In this document: positions 1-4,868 of the stretch, in pieces
Position numbering within the stretch: position 1 is the stretch's first letter
How the letters are laid out: the number at the start of each line of letters is the position of its first letter
Origin: Methanoregula sp.
GTDB taxonomy: Archaea > Halobacteriota > Methanomicrobia > Methanomicrobiales > Methanospirillaceae
Length of the DNA stretch: 7,124 nt
Assembly (NCBI GenBank): GCA_003154335.1
Contig: PMDE01000046.1
Coordinates: forward strand, 6,507 to 13,630
Direction: 5' to 3'
Made by a program: the position numbers and the translations under genes
Notes under the pieces: model-generated
The model's input: the letters and a program-made list of their open reading frames with translations, nothing else
Databases searched by the model: none
Told to the model about the DNA's origin: nothing

Positions 1-528
1 TTCGATGAGGGGACCTCCGGGGTGCGGGAGGTCTTTAGACCGCGCAAATTTATCAAGCGCATTCCCTATGCCGATATCGAGCGTCTCGCCAAAAATCCGG
101 TACCGCCCGTTGAGGAACCCGATCACCTGGGTGTTTGCTCCGCTGGCGTACAGGACTATCGGATCACGACAGCCGGTGGCAAAACAGCCGATCTCCACGT
201 GTGCAATACAGTGGTTGACACCCACAAGCGGTACATCCAGGGCCAGCGCCAGCGACCGTGCTGCAGTTGCTACTGTCCGAAGGCAGGGACCGAGCCCGGG
301 GCCCTGCGAAAATGCTATTCCCGTGATTTTATCAGGCTCGTGAAGAATGGAAGCGATGATCTCTTTCATCACTGATGCGTGGTGCTGCGCTGCTTCACGC
401 GGGTGGATCCCACCATAGGGCGGGCTATAAGGCCGGGAAACAAGTTTAATGAGATCCCGGTCAAAAAGAGCAGCACTGAGGTTCCATGCAGTCCCCTCAA
501 TTCCCAGTACCTGCCCAAAAAAAGGCAT
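1..528 (-). CDS. kae1: Kae1, tRNA threonylcarbamoyladenosine (t6A) synthase, N-terminal 176 residues, cut by window edge
   Basis: Kae1 (Kae1/TsaD family) is the catalytic subunit of the KEOPS complex. It transfers the threonylcarbamoyl group onto A37 of ANN-decoding tRNAs in the cytoplasm. The visible part starts MPFFGQVLGIEGTAWN and carries the family's ASKHA-fold signatures: a QGPGLGP loop at residues 75-81, the metal-binding HxxxH pair H106 and H110 within NHCIAHVEIG, the YASGANTQ segment at 127-134 and ETLDIGIGNALDKFAR at 148-163. The ATG at 528 lies 6 bp after the eS31 stop, and no clear Shine-Dalgarno is visible, so translation may depend on coupling to eS31. The frame is open to base 1. 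The family is about 325 residues, and many Euryarchaeota fuse a Bud32 kinase domain to the C-terminus; that part lies outside the window, so fusion cannot be judged. Confidence 0.96.
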   Translation of the reverse strand, partial: MPFFGQVLGIEGTAWNLSAALFDRDLIKLVSRPYSPPYGGIHPREAAQHHASVMKEIIASILHEPDKITGIAFSQGPGLGPCLRTVATAARSLALALDVPLVGVNHCIAHVEIGCFATGCRDPIVLYASGANTQVIGFLNGRYRIFGETLDIGIGNALDKFARSKDLPHPGGPLIE

Positions 529-534
529 TGAATC

Positions 535-723
535 TTATTTTTTGAATTCGGTATATCCGCACTTGCCGCAGGTGGTCCGGTCCTTGTGGTCCGCCATCAT
601 GATGCCGGGTCCGCAGCGGGGGCAGTATTTTTTACTGGTAGTGATTTTTCCCTCTTCCACTTTGAAGTATGCCCCCCTCTTCTGGCCTTTGGCTGCTGCT
701 GTCTTTTTTGCCGGTGCTGCCAT
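535..723 (-). CDS. rps27ae: Small-subunit ribosomal protein eS31 (S27ae)
   Basis: This 62-residue zinc-ribbon protein is a 30S component shared by archaea and eukaryotes; in eukaryotes it is made as a fusion to ubiquitin. The basic, Ala/Lys-rich N-terminus (MAAPAKKTAAAKGQKRG) precedes the ribbon with Cys pairs C34/C37 (CPRC) and C52/C55 (CGKC). The ending CGYTEFKK is typical of the family, and the length is normal for archaeal members. It starts 2 bp after the eS24 stop and ends 6 bp before kae1, so the three are surely co-transcribed. A purine-rich GAGGGAG tract inside the end of eS24 may act as its ribosome-binding site, though the spacing is rather long. Confidence 0.96.
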   Translation of the reverse strand: MAAPAKKTAAAKGQKRGAYFKVEEGKITTSKKYCPRCGPGIMMADHKDRTTCGKCGYTEFKK

Positions 724-725
724 CG

Positions 726-1025
726 TTATGCCGCTCCCTCTTCTTTGGGCTTGGGCATTCCGCGCGCTGCCAGATGCGGGCGTTCAGTCTTTAACCTGCC
801 CTCTTCATTGTCGTATATACGTGCCGAACCGGTTATTTCTGTTTTCCCGAAACTGCTGTGCAGTGTATCAAGGGTAACCTGATTCTCTTTTACATTGAGC
901 AGGGCGCAAAGTTTGCCGATAATCTGCATACGGGAGGGGGTTGCACCATCGTATTTGAGGTTAAACTGAACCTCTCTTCTGGATAAAAGCTCATTTCTTT
1001 TATCGCTGGTGATCTCAAAGTCCAT
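726..1025 (-). CDS. rps24e: Small-subunit ribosomal protein eS24 (S24e)
   Basis: This is a 30S ribosomal protein of the eS24 family, 99 residues with the chosen start. Family features are the opening MDFEITSDKRNELLSRREV, the FNLKYDGATPSR segment, the HSSFGKTEITGSARIYDN core and a charged C-terminal tail ending PKPKEEGAA. The frame opens further upstream, with an ATG at 1079 that would add 18 residues. The ATG at 1025 is preferred because AGGA sits 5 nt upstream of it, the archaeal family starts at this point, and a TATA box lies at 1054-1063, inside the would-be extension. It heads a short operon with eS31 and kae1, separated from the dephospho-CoA kinase by 105 bp. Confidence 0.95.
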   Translation of the reverse strand: MDFEITSDKRNELLSRREVQFNLKYDGATPSRMQIIGKLCALLNVKENQVTLDTLHSSFGKTEITGSARIYDNEEGRLKTERPHLAARGMPKPKEEGAA

Positions 1026-1053
1026 CGATATCCTGTAATTATTGGAAACCGTG

Positions 1054-1063
1054 TTATTTATAA
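1054..1063 (-). promoter_or_regulatory. Probable TATA box for the eS24-eS31-kae1 transcript
   Basis: On the minus strand the gap upstream of eS24 contains TTATAAATAA, a very good archaeal TATA element in an otherwise mixed sequence. Its centre is about 33 nt upstream of the eS24 ATG. The usual spacing of about 25 nt to the start site predicts a very short leader that just includes the AGGA ribosome-binding site. It lies in the largest gap within the cluster, which supports a separate promoter here. Confidence 0.6.
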
Positions 1064-1130
1064 TATGAGCCTTACACATCCCGGTATCTGCGAAAAGAGC
1101 TGACTGATGGTTATGGGCATAAAGGGAATT

Positions 1131-1622
1131 TCATACATCAGTGCGGATAAAATGGGTAAGGAAATGGCGGGCAGTTTTTTTTGCCTCGTGATTAACCACC
1201 CGGAGCACGATTCCCCGGTGGGGTTGTCCGTATAATACCACAGCCCCCTCAGGAGCGGCGATCACCAACGGGATTACCGCGAGATCTTCTTCGCCATCAA
1301 CGATGACGGTAACCGGTGGATGCCTGATTGCATGATCGAGCGCGCTGATCAATTCATCAGTTAGTGTGCCAGCGGGATTTCTGACTCTGATGCATTCGCC
1401 CTGAACGACCGGCATCCGTTTGCATGGAGATCGCATGGTATGTCCATCGACAACTGCAATCGCTGGGGTGATACCCCTCTTTCGGAGGTTATGGGTCACC
1501 ACATCGCCGACGGAGTAGATGGTGGCACCGGAAATTTTTTGAACAATTTCATCAATGTTCCGGTGCAGATCGCCAAATGGTTCCTGGAAAAGCTTCCGGT
1601 GCTCTTCAGGAAGCGTGAGCAT
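1131..1622 (-). CDS. GTP-dependent dephospho-CoA kinase (DUF359 family)
   Basis: Proteins of the DUF359 family phosphorylate dephospho-CoA with GTP, the last step of CoA synthesis in archaea. They are unrelated to bacterial CoaE; the activity was established for the Thermococcus kodakarensis member. The 163-residue length is normal. Recognisable conserved blocks are YSVGDVVT (36-43), AIAVVDG followed by TMRSPC (55-67), IRVRNPAGTLTDEL (78-91), VDGEEDLAVIPLV (108-120) and the YGQPHRGIVLR stretch (131-141); the acidic residues in these blocks are where the family keeps its active site. The ATG shares one base with the Spt4 TGA (TGATG), so translation is probably coupled to spt4. It is the only metabolic gene in this cluster; that placement is common in archaea. 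Confidence 0.92.
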   Translation of the reverse strand: MLTLPEEHRKLFQEPFGDLHRNIDEIVQKISGATIYSVGDVVTHNLRKRGITPAIAVVDGHTMRSPCKRMPVVQGECIRVRNPAGTLTDELISALDHAIRHPPVTVIVDGEEDLAVIPLVIAAPEGAVVLYGQPHRGIVLRVVNHEAKKTARHFLTHFIRTDV

Positions 1623-1828
1623 CAGCGAACCTTCAGTGCATAACGGCCAGGAAGTTTGATATTCATCCTTTTTGCCACTTCGGAATTTTCCGGATCGACA
1701 ATCACGAGATAGCCCGACCAGTCATCACTTAAGTTTGTCGTCCCGCAAATCACACAGTTTTCTCCATCCACTACCCGATGGCAGTCCCTGCAGACTTTTC
1801 CCTGTTTCTTCTTATTCCCCGGAGGCAT
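1622..1828 (-). CDS. spt4: Transcription elongation factor Spt4 (RpoE'')
   Basis: Spt4 is a zinc protein that pairs with Spt5 (NusG-like) and closes the RNA polymerase clamp to promote processive elongation. The 68-residue product has four Cys for zinc, C13/C16 (CRDC) and C25/C28 (CVIC), followed by the core DDWSGYLVIVDPENSEVAK, which is very typical of archaeal Spt4, and the ending LPGRYALKVR. Its ATG lies 17 bases inside the end of rpo7, and its stop overlaps the start of the next gene by one base. Older annotations name it RNA polymerase subunit E''. The overlap with rpo7 argues for tight co-translation of the two transcription proteins. Confidence 0.96.
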   Translation of the reverse strand: MPPGNKKKQGKVCRDCHRVVDGENCVICGTTNLSDDWSGYLVIVDPENSEVAKRMNIKLPGRYALKVR

Positions 1829-2450
1829 TCTCCTTCCTCTTCCTGCTCTTTTCCTTTACTGCTTCTTTTGGCGCAGCAGAGGATTTTTGGTCCTTTTCTT
1901 TTTCTTTGTTCATCTCTTCTTCAAGCCACAGTGCAGTGCCCAGCCCCGCCTGTCTCATGGTAAGTCCGATCTTACTGTCACGTGGCTCGCGCTCATTAAG
2001 AGAAAGCGTTACCACGCGGACACGAACTACATCGCCAACACCGATAAATCTCTTTGACTCTTGGCAGATCAGGCGTGCATTCTTCTCGTCGTAGTTGATA
2101 TATTCGTCAGAAATCTGGCTCACATGCAGCATCGCGTCGATGGGACCGAGACTGACGAAAGCCCCGAAACTTGTTGTTTCGACAACCAGTCCCTCAATGA
2201 CTTCCTGCAGTGCAAGGCGAAGAACGAGTGTTTCAAACTTCACGTCGTAATAGACACCCCCGTCGCCGGGCACGAGTTCACCTTCACCCACATCCTGAAC
2301 TTTCGTAACACAGATGAAGATCCCGATCTCTTTATCGATACTCCCTTCGAGCTGTTCCTGCAGGACCTCAAGAATCACTTTTTCAAGTTTTTCGCCCAGC
2401 CGCTGGGGTGGCACCCGCACTTTATCCTCAAGCATCAACTTATGATACAT
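1812..2450 (-). CDS. rpo7: DNA-directed RNA polymerase subunit Rpo7 (RpoE', Rpb7 homologue)
   Basis: Rpo7 forms the polymerase stalk with Rpo4, helps open promoter DNA and binds emerging RNA. The 212 residues show an N-terminal tip domain (about 1-80, beginning MYHKLMLEDKVRVPP) and an S1/OB RNA-binding domain (about 83-166) containing EGLVVETTSFGAFVSLGPIDAMLHVSQIS and ending DSKIGLTMRQAGLG. After about residue 178 comes a highly charged Lys/Glu-rich tail that is probably disordered; such a tail is absent or short in the compact archaeal forms. The ATG lies 4 bp after the PIN gene stop, with a GAGGT ribosome-binding site overlapping that stop. Its own 3' end encodes the start of Spt4. Confidence 0.96.
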   Translation of the reverse strand: MYHKLMLEDKVRVPPQRLGEKLEKVILEVLQEQLEGSIDKEIGIFICVTKVQDVGEGELVPGDGGVYYDVKFETLVLRLALQEVIEGLVVETTSFGAFVSLGPIDAMLHVSQISDEYINYDEKNARLICQESKRFIGVGDVVRVRVVTLSLNEREPRDSKIGLTMRQAGLGTALWLEEEMNKEKEKDQKSSAAPKEAVKEKSRKRKENASGE

Positions 2451-2454
2451 CCTT

Positions 2455-2838
2455 TTACCTCTGCAATAACTCCAGCTTTTTCTGATTTCTCATCGATATC
2501 ACGCCGATACCGCGAGTGAATAGTTCATCCCTGATATGTCGGTCATTGGTCACTACCATACAGGTATTCCTGACCGCGTATTCAATCACCTGCTCATCAA
2601 CCGATCCTGATTGCAGATCCCCGCTTTCAATGATCGTACATTTCGCGGCAAGTGAAAGACCGTACCGCGCAGCACCACCGTCACGACCTTTTGCCCGGGA
2701 AAGTCCTGTCAGTTCCATAACAACTCCTGACAGAACGACGGGTTCGAATGAACCGAGAAGCATATGAAGTTCATCGAAAATATCGATCCGGAATTGGGCT
2801 GGCATCATGAGTGCATTGGCGTCCAGAAGGACCTTCAC
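2455..2838 (-). CDS. PIN-domain protein (archaeal Fcf1/VapC9-like nuclease)
   Basis: This is a 127-residue single PIN domain, a Mg-dependent ribonuclease fold. Candidate metal-binding acids are D6 (LLDANAL), E42 (VMELTG), D81 (SVDEQV) and D99 (VTNDRHIR), in the usual PIN spacing. Homologues next to aIF2-gamma and rpo7 are conserved in archaea and resemble the eukaryotic rRNA-processing nuclease Fcf1/Utp24, so rRNA maturation is a reasonable but unproven role. No antitoxin gene is beside it, which speaks against an ordinary VapBC pair. The start is a GTG at 2838 whose GTGA overlaps the aIF2-gamma TGA by 4 bases. Earlier ATG codons in the open frame would run deep into aIF2-gamma and add 28 residues unlike a PIN domain. 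Confidence 0.85.
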   Translation of the reverse strand: MKVLLDANALMMPAQFRIDIFDELHMLLGSFEPVVLSGVVMELTGLSRAKGRDGGAARYGLSLAAKCTIIESGDLQSGSVDEQVIEYAVRNTCMVVTNDRHIRDELFTRGIGVISMRNQKKLELLQR

Positions 2839-4070
2839 TCGCTCAGGACCCCCATCCCGATTAACCGCCAGCGTGCTCCTACCTGTCTGCTGATGGCGAT
2901 TCGCGAACCCAGTTCTGCACAAACCGGCCGTTTCAGTTGTATCTCAACGGTGTCCTTCTTTGTATTGCTTACAACGCCCACCGTTACCGCGGTTCCTACG
3001 GATAGCATCAGTGGTTCACTGTGTTTCAGCGGTTCGATGACAAGTTCGCTTGTTGCCCCGACCACCCTTTCCATCAGGGTGACGCGGCACCGGATTTTAT
3101 CCCATACGGGAGGAAGCCTCCCCTCGTGGCCGAGCACCTGGCCGGCCAGAGCGTCACTTTTTGTCAGTGCCGGGTCGAGTTTGGTACCGATACCAAGAAG
3201 TCCCCCGGGAGATGCTTCGGGGACCTTATGGGAACCCGCATTGATGGAAGTGATTTTTGTCGTAATGGGAATCCATTTTATCCTGTTTTCGATCTGTGTC
3301 TGCCTGCCTGGACGGATTTCGATATCATCACCTTCGCGGAGGATGCCCCGGATAAGAGACCCCCCGACAACGCCTCCTTTGACATCTTTCCAGTTGCAGC
3401 CGGGTTTGTTCACATCAAACGAACGGGCAATGAGCATAACAGGTTCAGCACCAGGATCCCGCACCGGTTCAGGAATTGTCTGGTCGAGCGCCTCGACAAG
3501 AGCACCAATATTGATCCCCTTCTGGGATGAAACCGGAATGATGGGGGCATTCTCTGCAATCGTGCCTTTGATAAATTTTTTTATCTCATGGTAATTGTCA
3601 ATCGCTTCTTTCTGGCTGACAACATCTATTTTGCTCTGGACGATAACGATATTTTTTATGCCAACGAGCTCCAGAGCCATCAAATGCTCTTTTGTTTGTG
3701 GCTGGGGACACTTTTCACTTGAAGCTATGACCAGCATCGCTCCGTCCATCAGTGCTGAACCGGAAAGCATTGTGGCCATGAGTGTTTCGTGTCCCGGTGC
3801 GTCGACAAAGGAAATTGAGCGGAATGGAATTCCCTTTTCGCCGCAGACCGGACAATCAGGACTGGTGGAAAGAGCCTCCGGACCTTTGCACTTTTCGCAG
3901 CGATAGAATGTTGCATCCGCATATCCCAGACGGATAGAGATGCCACGTTTTACTTCTTCACTGTGCCGGTCTGTCCATGTCCCGGTGAGAGCGTTAACGA
4001 GAGTAGTCTTGCCGTGATCCACATGGCCGACTACCCCAATATTCACACTGGGAACTCTTACATCATGCAA
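2835..4070 (-). CDS. eif2g: Translation initiation factor aIF2 subunit gamma
   Basis: The GTPase subunit of heterotrimeric aIF2 binds Met-tRNAi and GTP and delivers the initiator to the 30S subunit. The length of 411 residues is standard. Visible motifs: G1 GHVDHGKT (15-22), switch I RGISIRLGY (42-50), a zinc knuckle with C58/C61 and C73/C76, G3 DAPGH (90-94), and then the beta-barrel domains II and III, ending WRLIGMGVLSE. The G4 motif reads QSKID with Ser146, where the family normally has NKxD. The start is TTG at 4070: an in-frame stop lies at 4086-4088, no ATG occurs before the P-loop, and AAGGAGGT sits 9 nt upstream. It heads the cluster; its stop overlaps the PIN gene's GTG by 4 bases. 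Confidence 0.97.
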   Translation of the reverse strand: MHDVRVPSVNIGVVGHVDHGKTTLVNALTGTWTDRHSEEVKRGISIRLGYADATFYRCEKCKGPEALSTSPDCPVCGEKGIPFRSISFVDAPGHETLMATMLSGSALMDGAMLVIASSEKCPQPQTKEHLMALELVGIKNIVIVQSKIDVVSQKEAIDNYHEIKKFIKGTIAENAPIIPVSSQKGINIGALVEALDQTIPEPVRDPGAEPVMLIARSFDVNKPGCNWKDVKGGVVGGSLIRGILREGDDIEIRPGRQTQIENRIKWIPITTKITSINAGSHKVPEASPGGLLGIGTKLDPALTKSDALAGQVLGHEGRLPPVWDKIRCRVTLMERVVGATSELVIEPLKHSEPLMLSVGTAVTVGVVSNTKKDTVEIQLKRPVCAELGSRIAISRQVGARWRLIGMGVLSE

Positions 4071-4079
4071 AAAATTCGA

Positions 4080-4087
4080 ACCTCCTT
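4080..4087 (-). promoter_or_regulatory. Strong Shine-Dalgarno deciding the TTG start of aIF2-gamma
   Basis: The minus strand reads AAGGAGGT, a near-complete match to the anti-Shine-Dalgarno end of 16S rRNA. It ends 9 nt before TTG at 4070. This is the strongest ribosome-binding site in the window, and it makes the non-ATG start credible. It also means the transcript must carry a leader and is not leaderless. Confidence 0.75.
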
Positions 4088-4125
4088 ACTCTATATGAAA
4101 TTTAGAACACCACGCGCCCTTATCT

Positions 4126-4137
4126 TGAAATAATACC
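4126..4137 (-). promoter_or_regulatory. Candidate TATA region for the aIF2-gamma operon
   Basis: The minus strand upstream of aIF2-gamma has an AT-rich GGTATTATTTCA, which would place transcription near 4105 and give a leader of roughly 35 nt holding the Shine-Dalgarno. A second AT-rich candidate, TTTCATATAG at 4091-4100, is too close: it would start transcription around the start codon and lose the Shine-Dalgarno. The assignment is tentative because neither is a perfect consensus. Confidence 0.3.
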
Positions 4138-4355
4138 ATCTTTGATTTATGCACCCGGACATCCAACGAGACATTAATCAAAAAGTTCATGATGGTTTGA
4201 TAACAGTTAAGGACTCCCGGCTAATATTAAAGTATCTTGCAGAACGGCAAACCATACGCGGGCTTGAACCGTTATCGCTTTTGTCAGAATTTCAGTTCCT
4301 GATATCATGGGCGGAATACTTGAAACTATCCAAAGCAACATACCAGTAAAAGACA

Positions 4356-4397
4356 TTTCGGGGAAAATTTATCTGGTTTTTTCTGTTTCCCCCGAAA
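4356..4397. repeat. Imperfect inverted repeat, possible stem-loop
   Basis: TTTCGGGGAAA at 4356-4366 is mirrored by TTTCCCCCGAAA at 4386-4397. The arms pair over 11 bp with one extra C bulged in the right arm, and the loop is about 19 nt. On the plus strand an eight-T run follows at 4418-4425, so it could serve as a terminator for plus-strand transcription from the integrase remnant. It could equally be a decayed recombination or protein-binding site. Confidence 0.5.
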
Positions 4398-4417
4398 AAG
4401 CGAACATTCTAAAACTG

Positions 4418-4425
4418 TTTTTTTT
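4418..4425 (+). terminator. Eight-T run downstream of the inverted repeat
   Basis: The plus strand carries TTTTTTTT about 20 nt after the stem-loop. Archaeal polymerase can stop at T-runs alone, so this may end any plus-strand transcript. On the minus strand it is an A-run and would not terminate. Confidence 0.35.
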
Positions 4426-4491
4426 AAAGATCAACAGGATCAGGATGATGCCTGCTGAAAATATGATATAACAAAAGACCCCTTAAATATC

Positions 4492-4497
4492 AAAAAA
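4492..4497 (-). terminator. T-rich terminator after the DUF2098 gene
   Basis: On the minus strand the sequence 20-30 nt beyond the DUF2098 stop reads GTGTTTTTTGATATTT, followed by more T-rich tracts (TCTTTTGTTATA). This fits the T-tract terminators used by archaeal RNA polymerase. No strong hairpin is apparent. Confidence 0.45.
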
Positions 4498-4519
4498 CAC
4501 CGAGCCGGCCTGAATGGGG

Positions 4520-4813
4520 TTAACCTCCTCCCTCACAGCTCTGGTCGACATTTTTCCAGGCATCCTGCAGTTCCCTGCCGGAAGCAAATTCGCGTTCGCT
4601 TTCGATCACTTTCTTTGCATCTTCGGGGACGGTCTTTGTTGATTTCTCGTGACCTTGAGCAGGAATAAGAGTATCAATGCGGTACAGGAGGTTTGTACTG
4701 TCGAGTTCGGCAAATACCTCCCCCCTCACCTGCTCGATGCGAAGGATAGTGCCGGTTGTTCCGGTCCGCGGGTACCGCACCCGCATACCGAGGGTGAGCT
4801 CTTCTTCTGACAT
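4520..4813 (-). CDS. DUF2098-type small protein, function unknown
   Basis: The 97-residue product opens MSEEELTLGMRVRYPRTGTTG and continues TILRIEQVRGEVFAELDSTNLLYRIDTLIPA. This is the pattern of the DUF2098 family, which I associate with methanogens and whose function I do not know. The N-terminal 55 residues look like a small beta-barrel (KOW/SH3-like in feel, by inference). The C-terminal 40 residues are charged, probably helical, and end in EGGG. The frame is open for 77 codons further upstream, inside the deacetylase gene. The ATG at 4813 is preferred because the conserved sequence begins there and a TATA box is positioned for it. The gene starts 55 bp after the deacetylase stop on the same strand. 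Confidence 0.8.
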   Translation of the reverse strand: MSEEELTLGMRVRYPRTGTTGTILRIEQVRGEVFAELDSTNLLYRIDTLIPAQGHEKSTKTVPEDAKKVIESEREFASGRELQDAWKNVDQSCEGGG

Positions 4814-4836
4814 TACTGGAAACTGATGCTTATGAT

Positions 4837-4844
4837 GGTATAAA
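4837..4844 (-). promoter_or_regulatory. TATA box placed for a leaderless DUF2098 transcript
   Basis: The minus strand reads TTTATACC in the 55-bp gap after the deacetylase gene. Its centre is about 28 nt from the ATG at 4813, so transcription would begin at or within a few bases of the start codon. No Shine-Dalgarno is seen before that ATG, consistent with a leaderless mRNA. Confidence 0.5.
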
Positions 4845-4868
4845 GGTGTTCTGGTGCAGATCGGGAAA

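Larger units (their letters stand above)
4149..4471 (+). pseudogene. Remnant of a tyrosine recombinase (integrase), N-terminal core-binding domain, frameshifted
   Basis: The plus strand encodes 66 residues (4149-4349) starting MHPDIQRDINQKVHDGLIT. Their pattern is DGLIT, then a D, LI-x-x-YLAER, G-L, and F-x-x-LISWAEYL. It resembles, from memory, the SAM-like N-terminal domain of methanogen XerC/D-type integrases. The frame stops at 4347-4349. In another frame, 4307-4471 encodes a stretch ending with ILKLFFLKINRIRMMPAENMI, which resembles the later FLKxFFLWLI helix of the same domain, so a frameshift around 4330-4350 is likely. No catalytic domain (R-HxxR-Y) follows; the neighbouring gene on the other strand begins its 3' end at 4520. 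There is no clear ribosome-binding site. This is the only plausible plus-strand gene in the window. An unrelated small expressed ORF remains possible. Confidence 0.45.

Noticed and set aside
1026..1079. N-terminal extension of eS24 from an ATG at 1079
   Set aside because: The extra 18 residues do not look like the family, a TATA box lies inside them, and a ribosome-binding site stands before the ATG at 1025.
2839..2922. N-terminal extension of the PIN protein from an upstream in-frame codon
   Set aside because: It would overlap aIF2-gamma by more than 80 bases and adds residues unrelated to a PIN domain; the GTG at 2838 gives the standard opening of the fold.
2764..3594. Plus-strand open frame of 276 codons
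   Set aside because: It lies wholly antisense to the PIN and aIF2-gamma genes, is Ser/Pro/Thr-rich with no recognisable domain, and is a shadow of strong coding bias on the minus strand.
4430..4455. GATCA/GGATCAGGATGATG repetition as a possible att site or short repeat
   Set aside because: The repeated units are only 4-5 bases long, and no matching copy or tRNA end was seen in the window.
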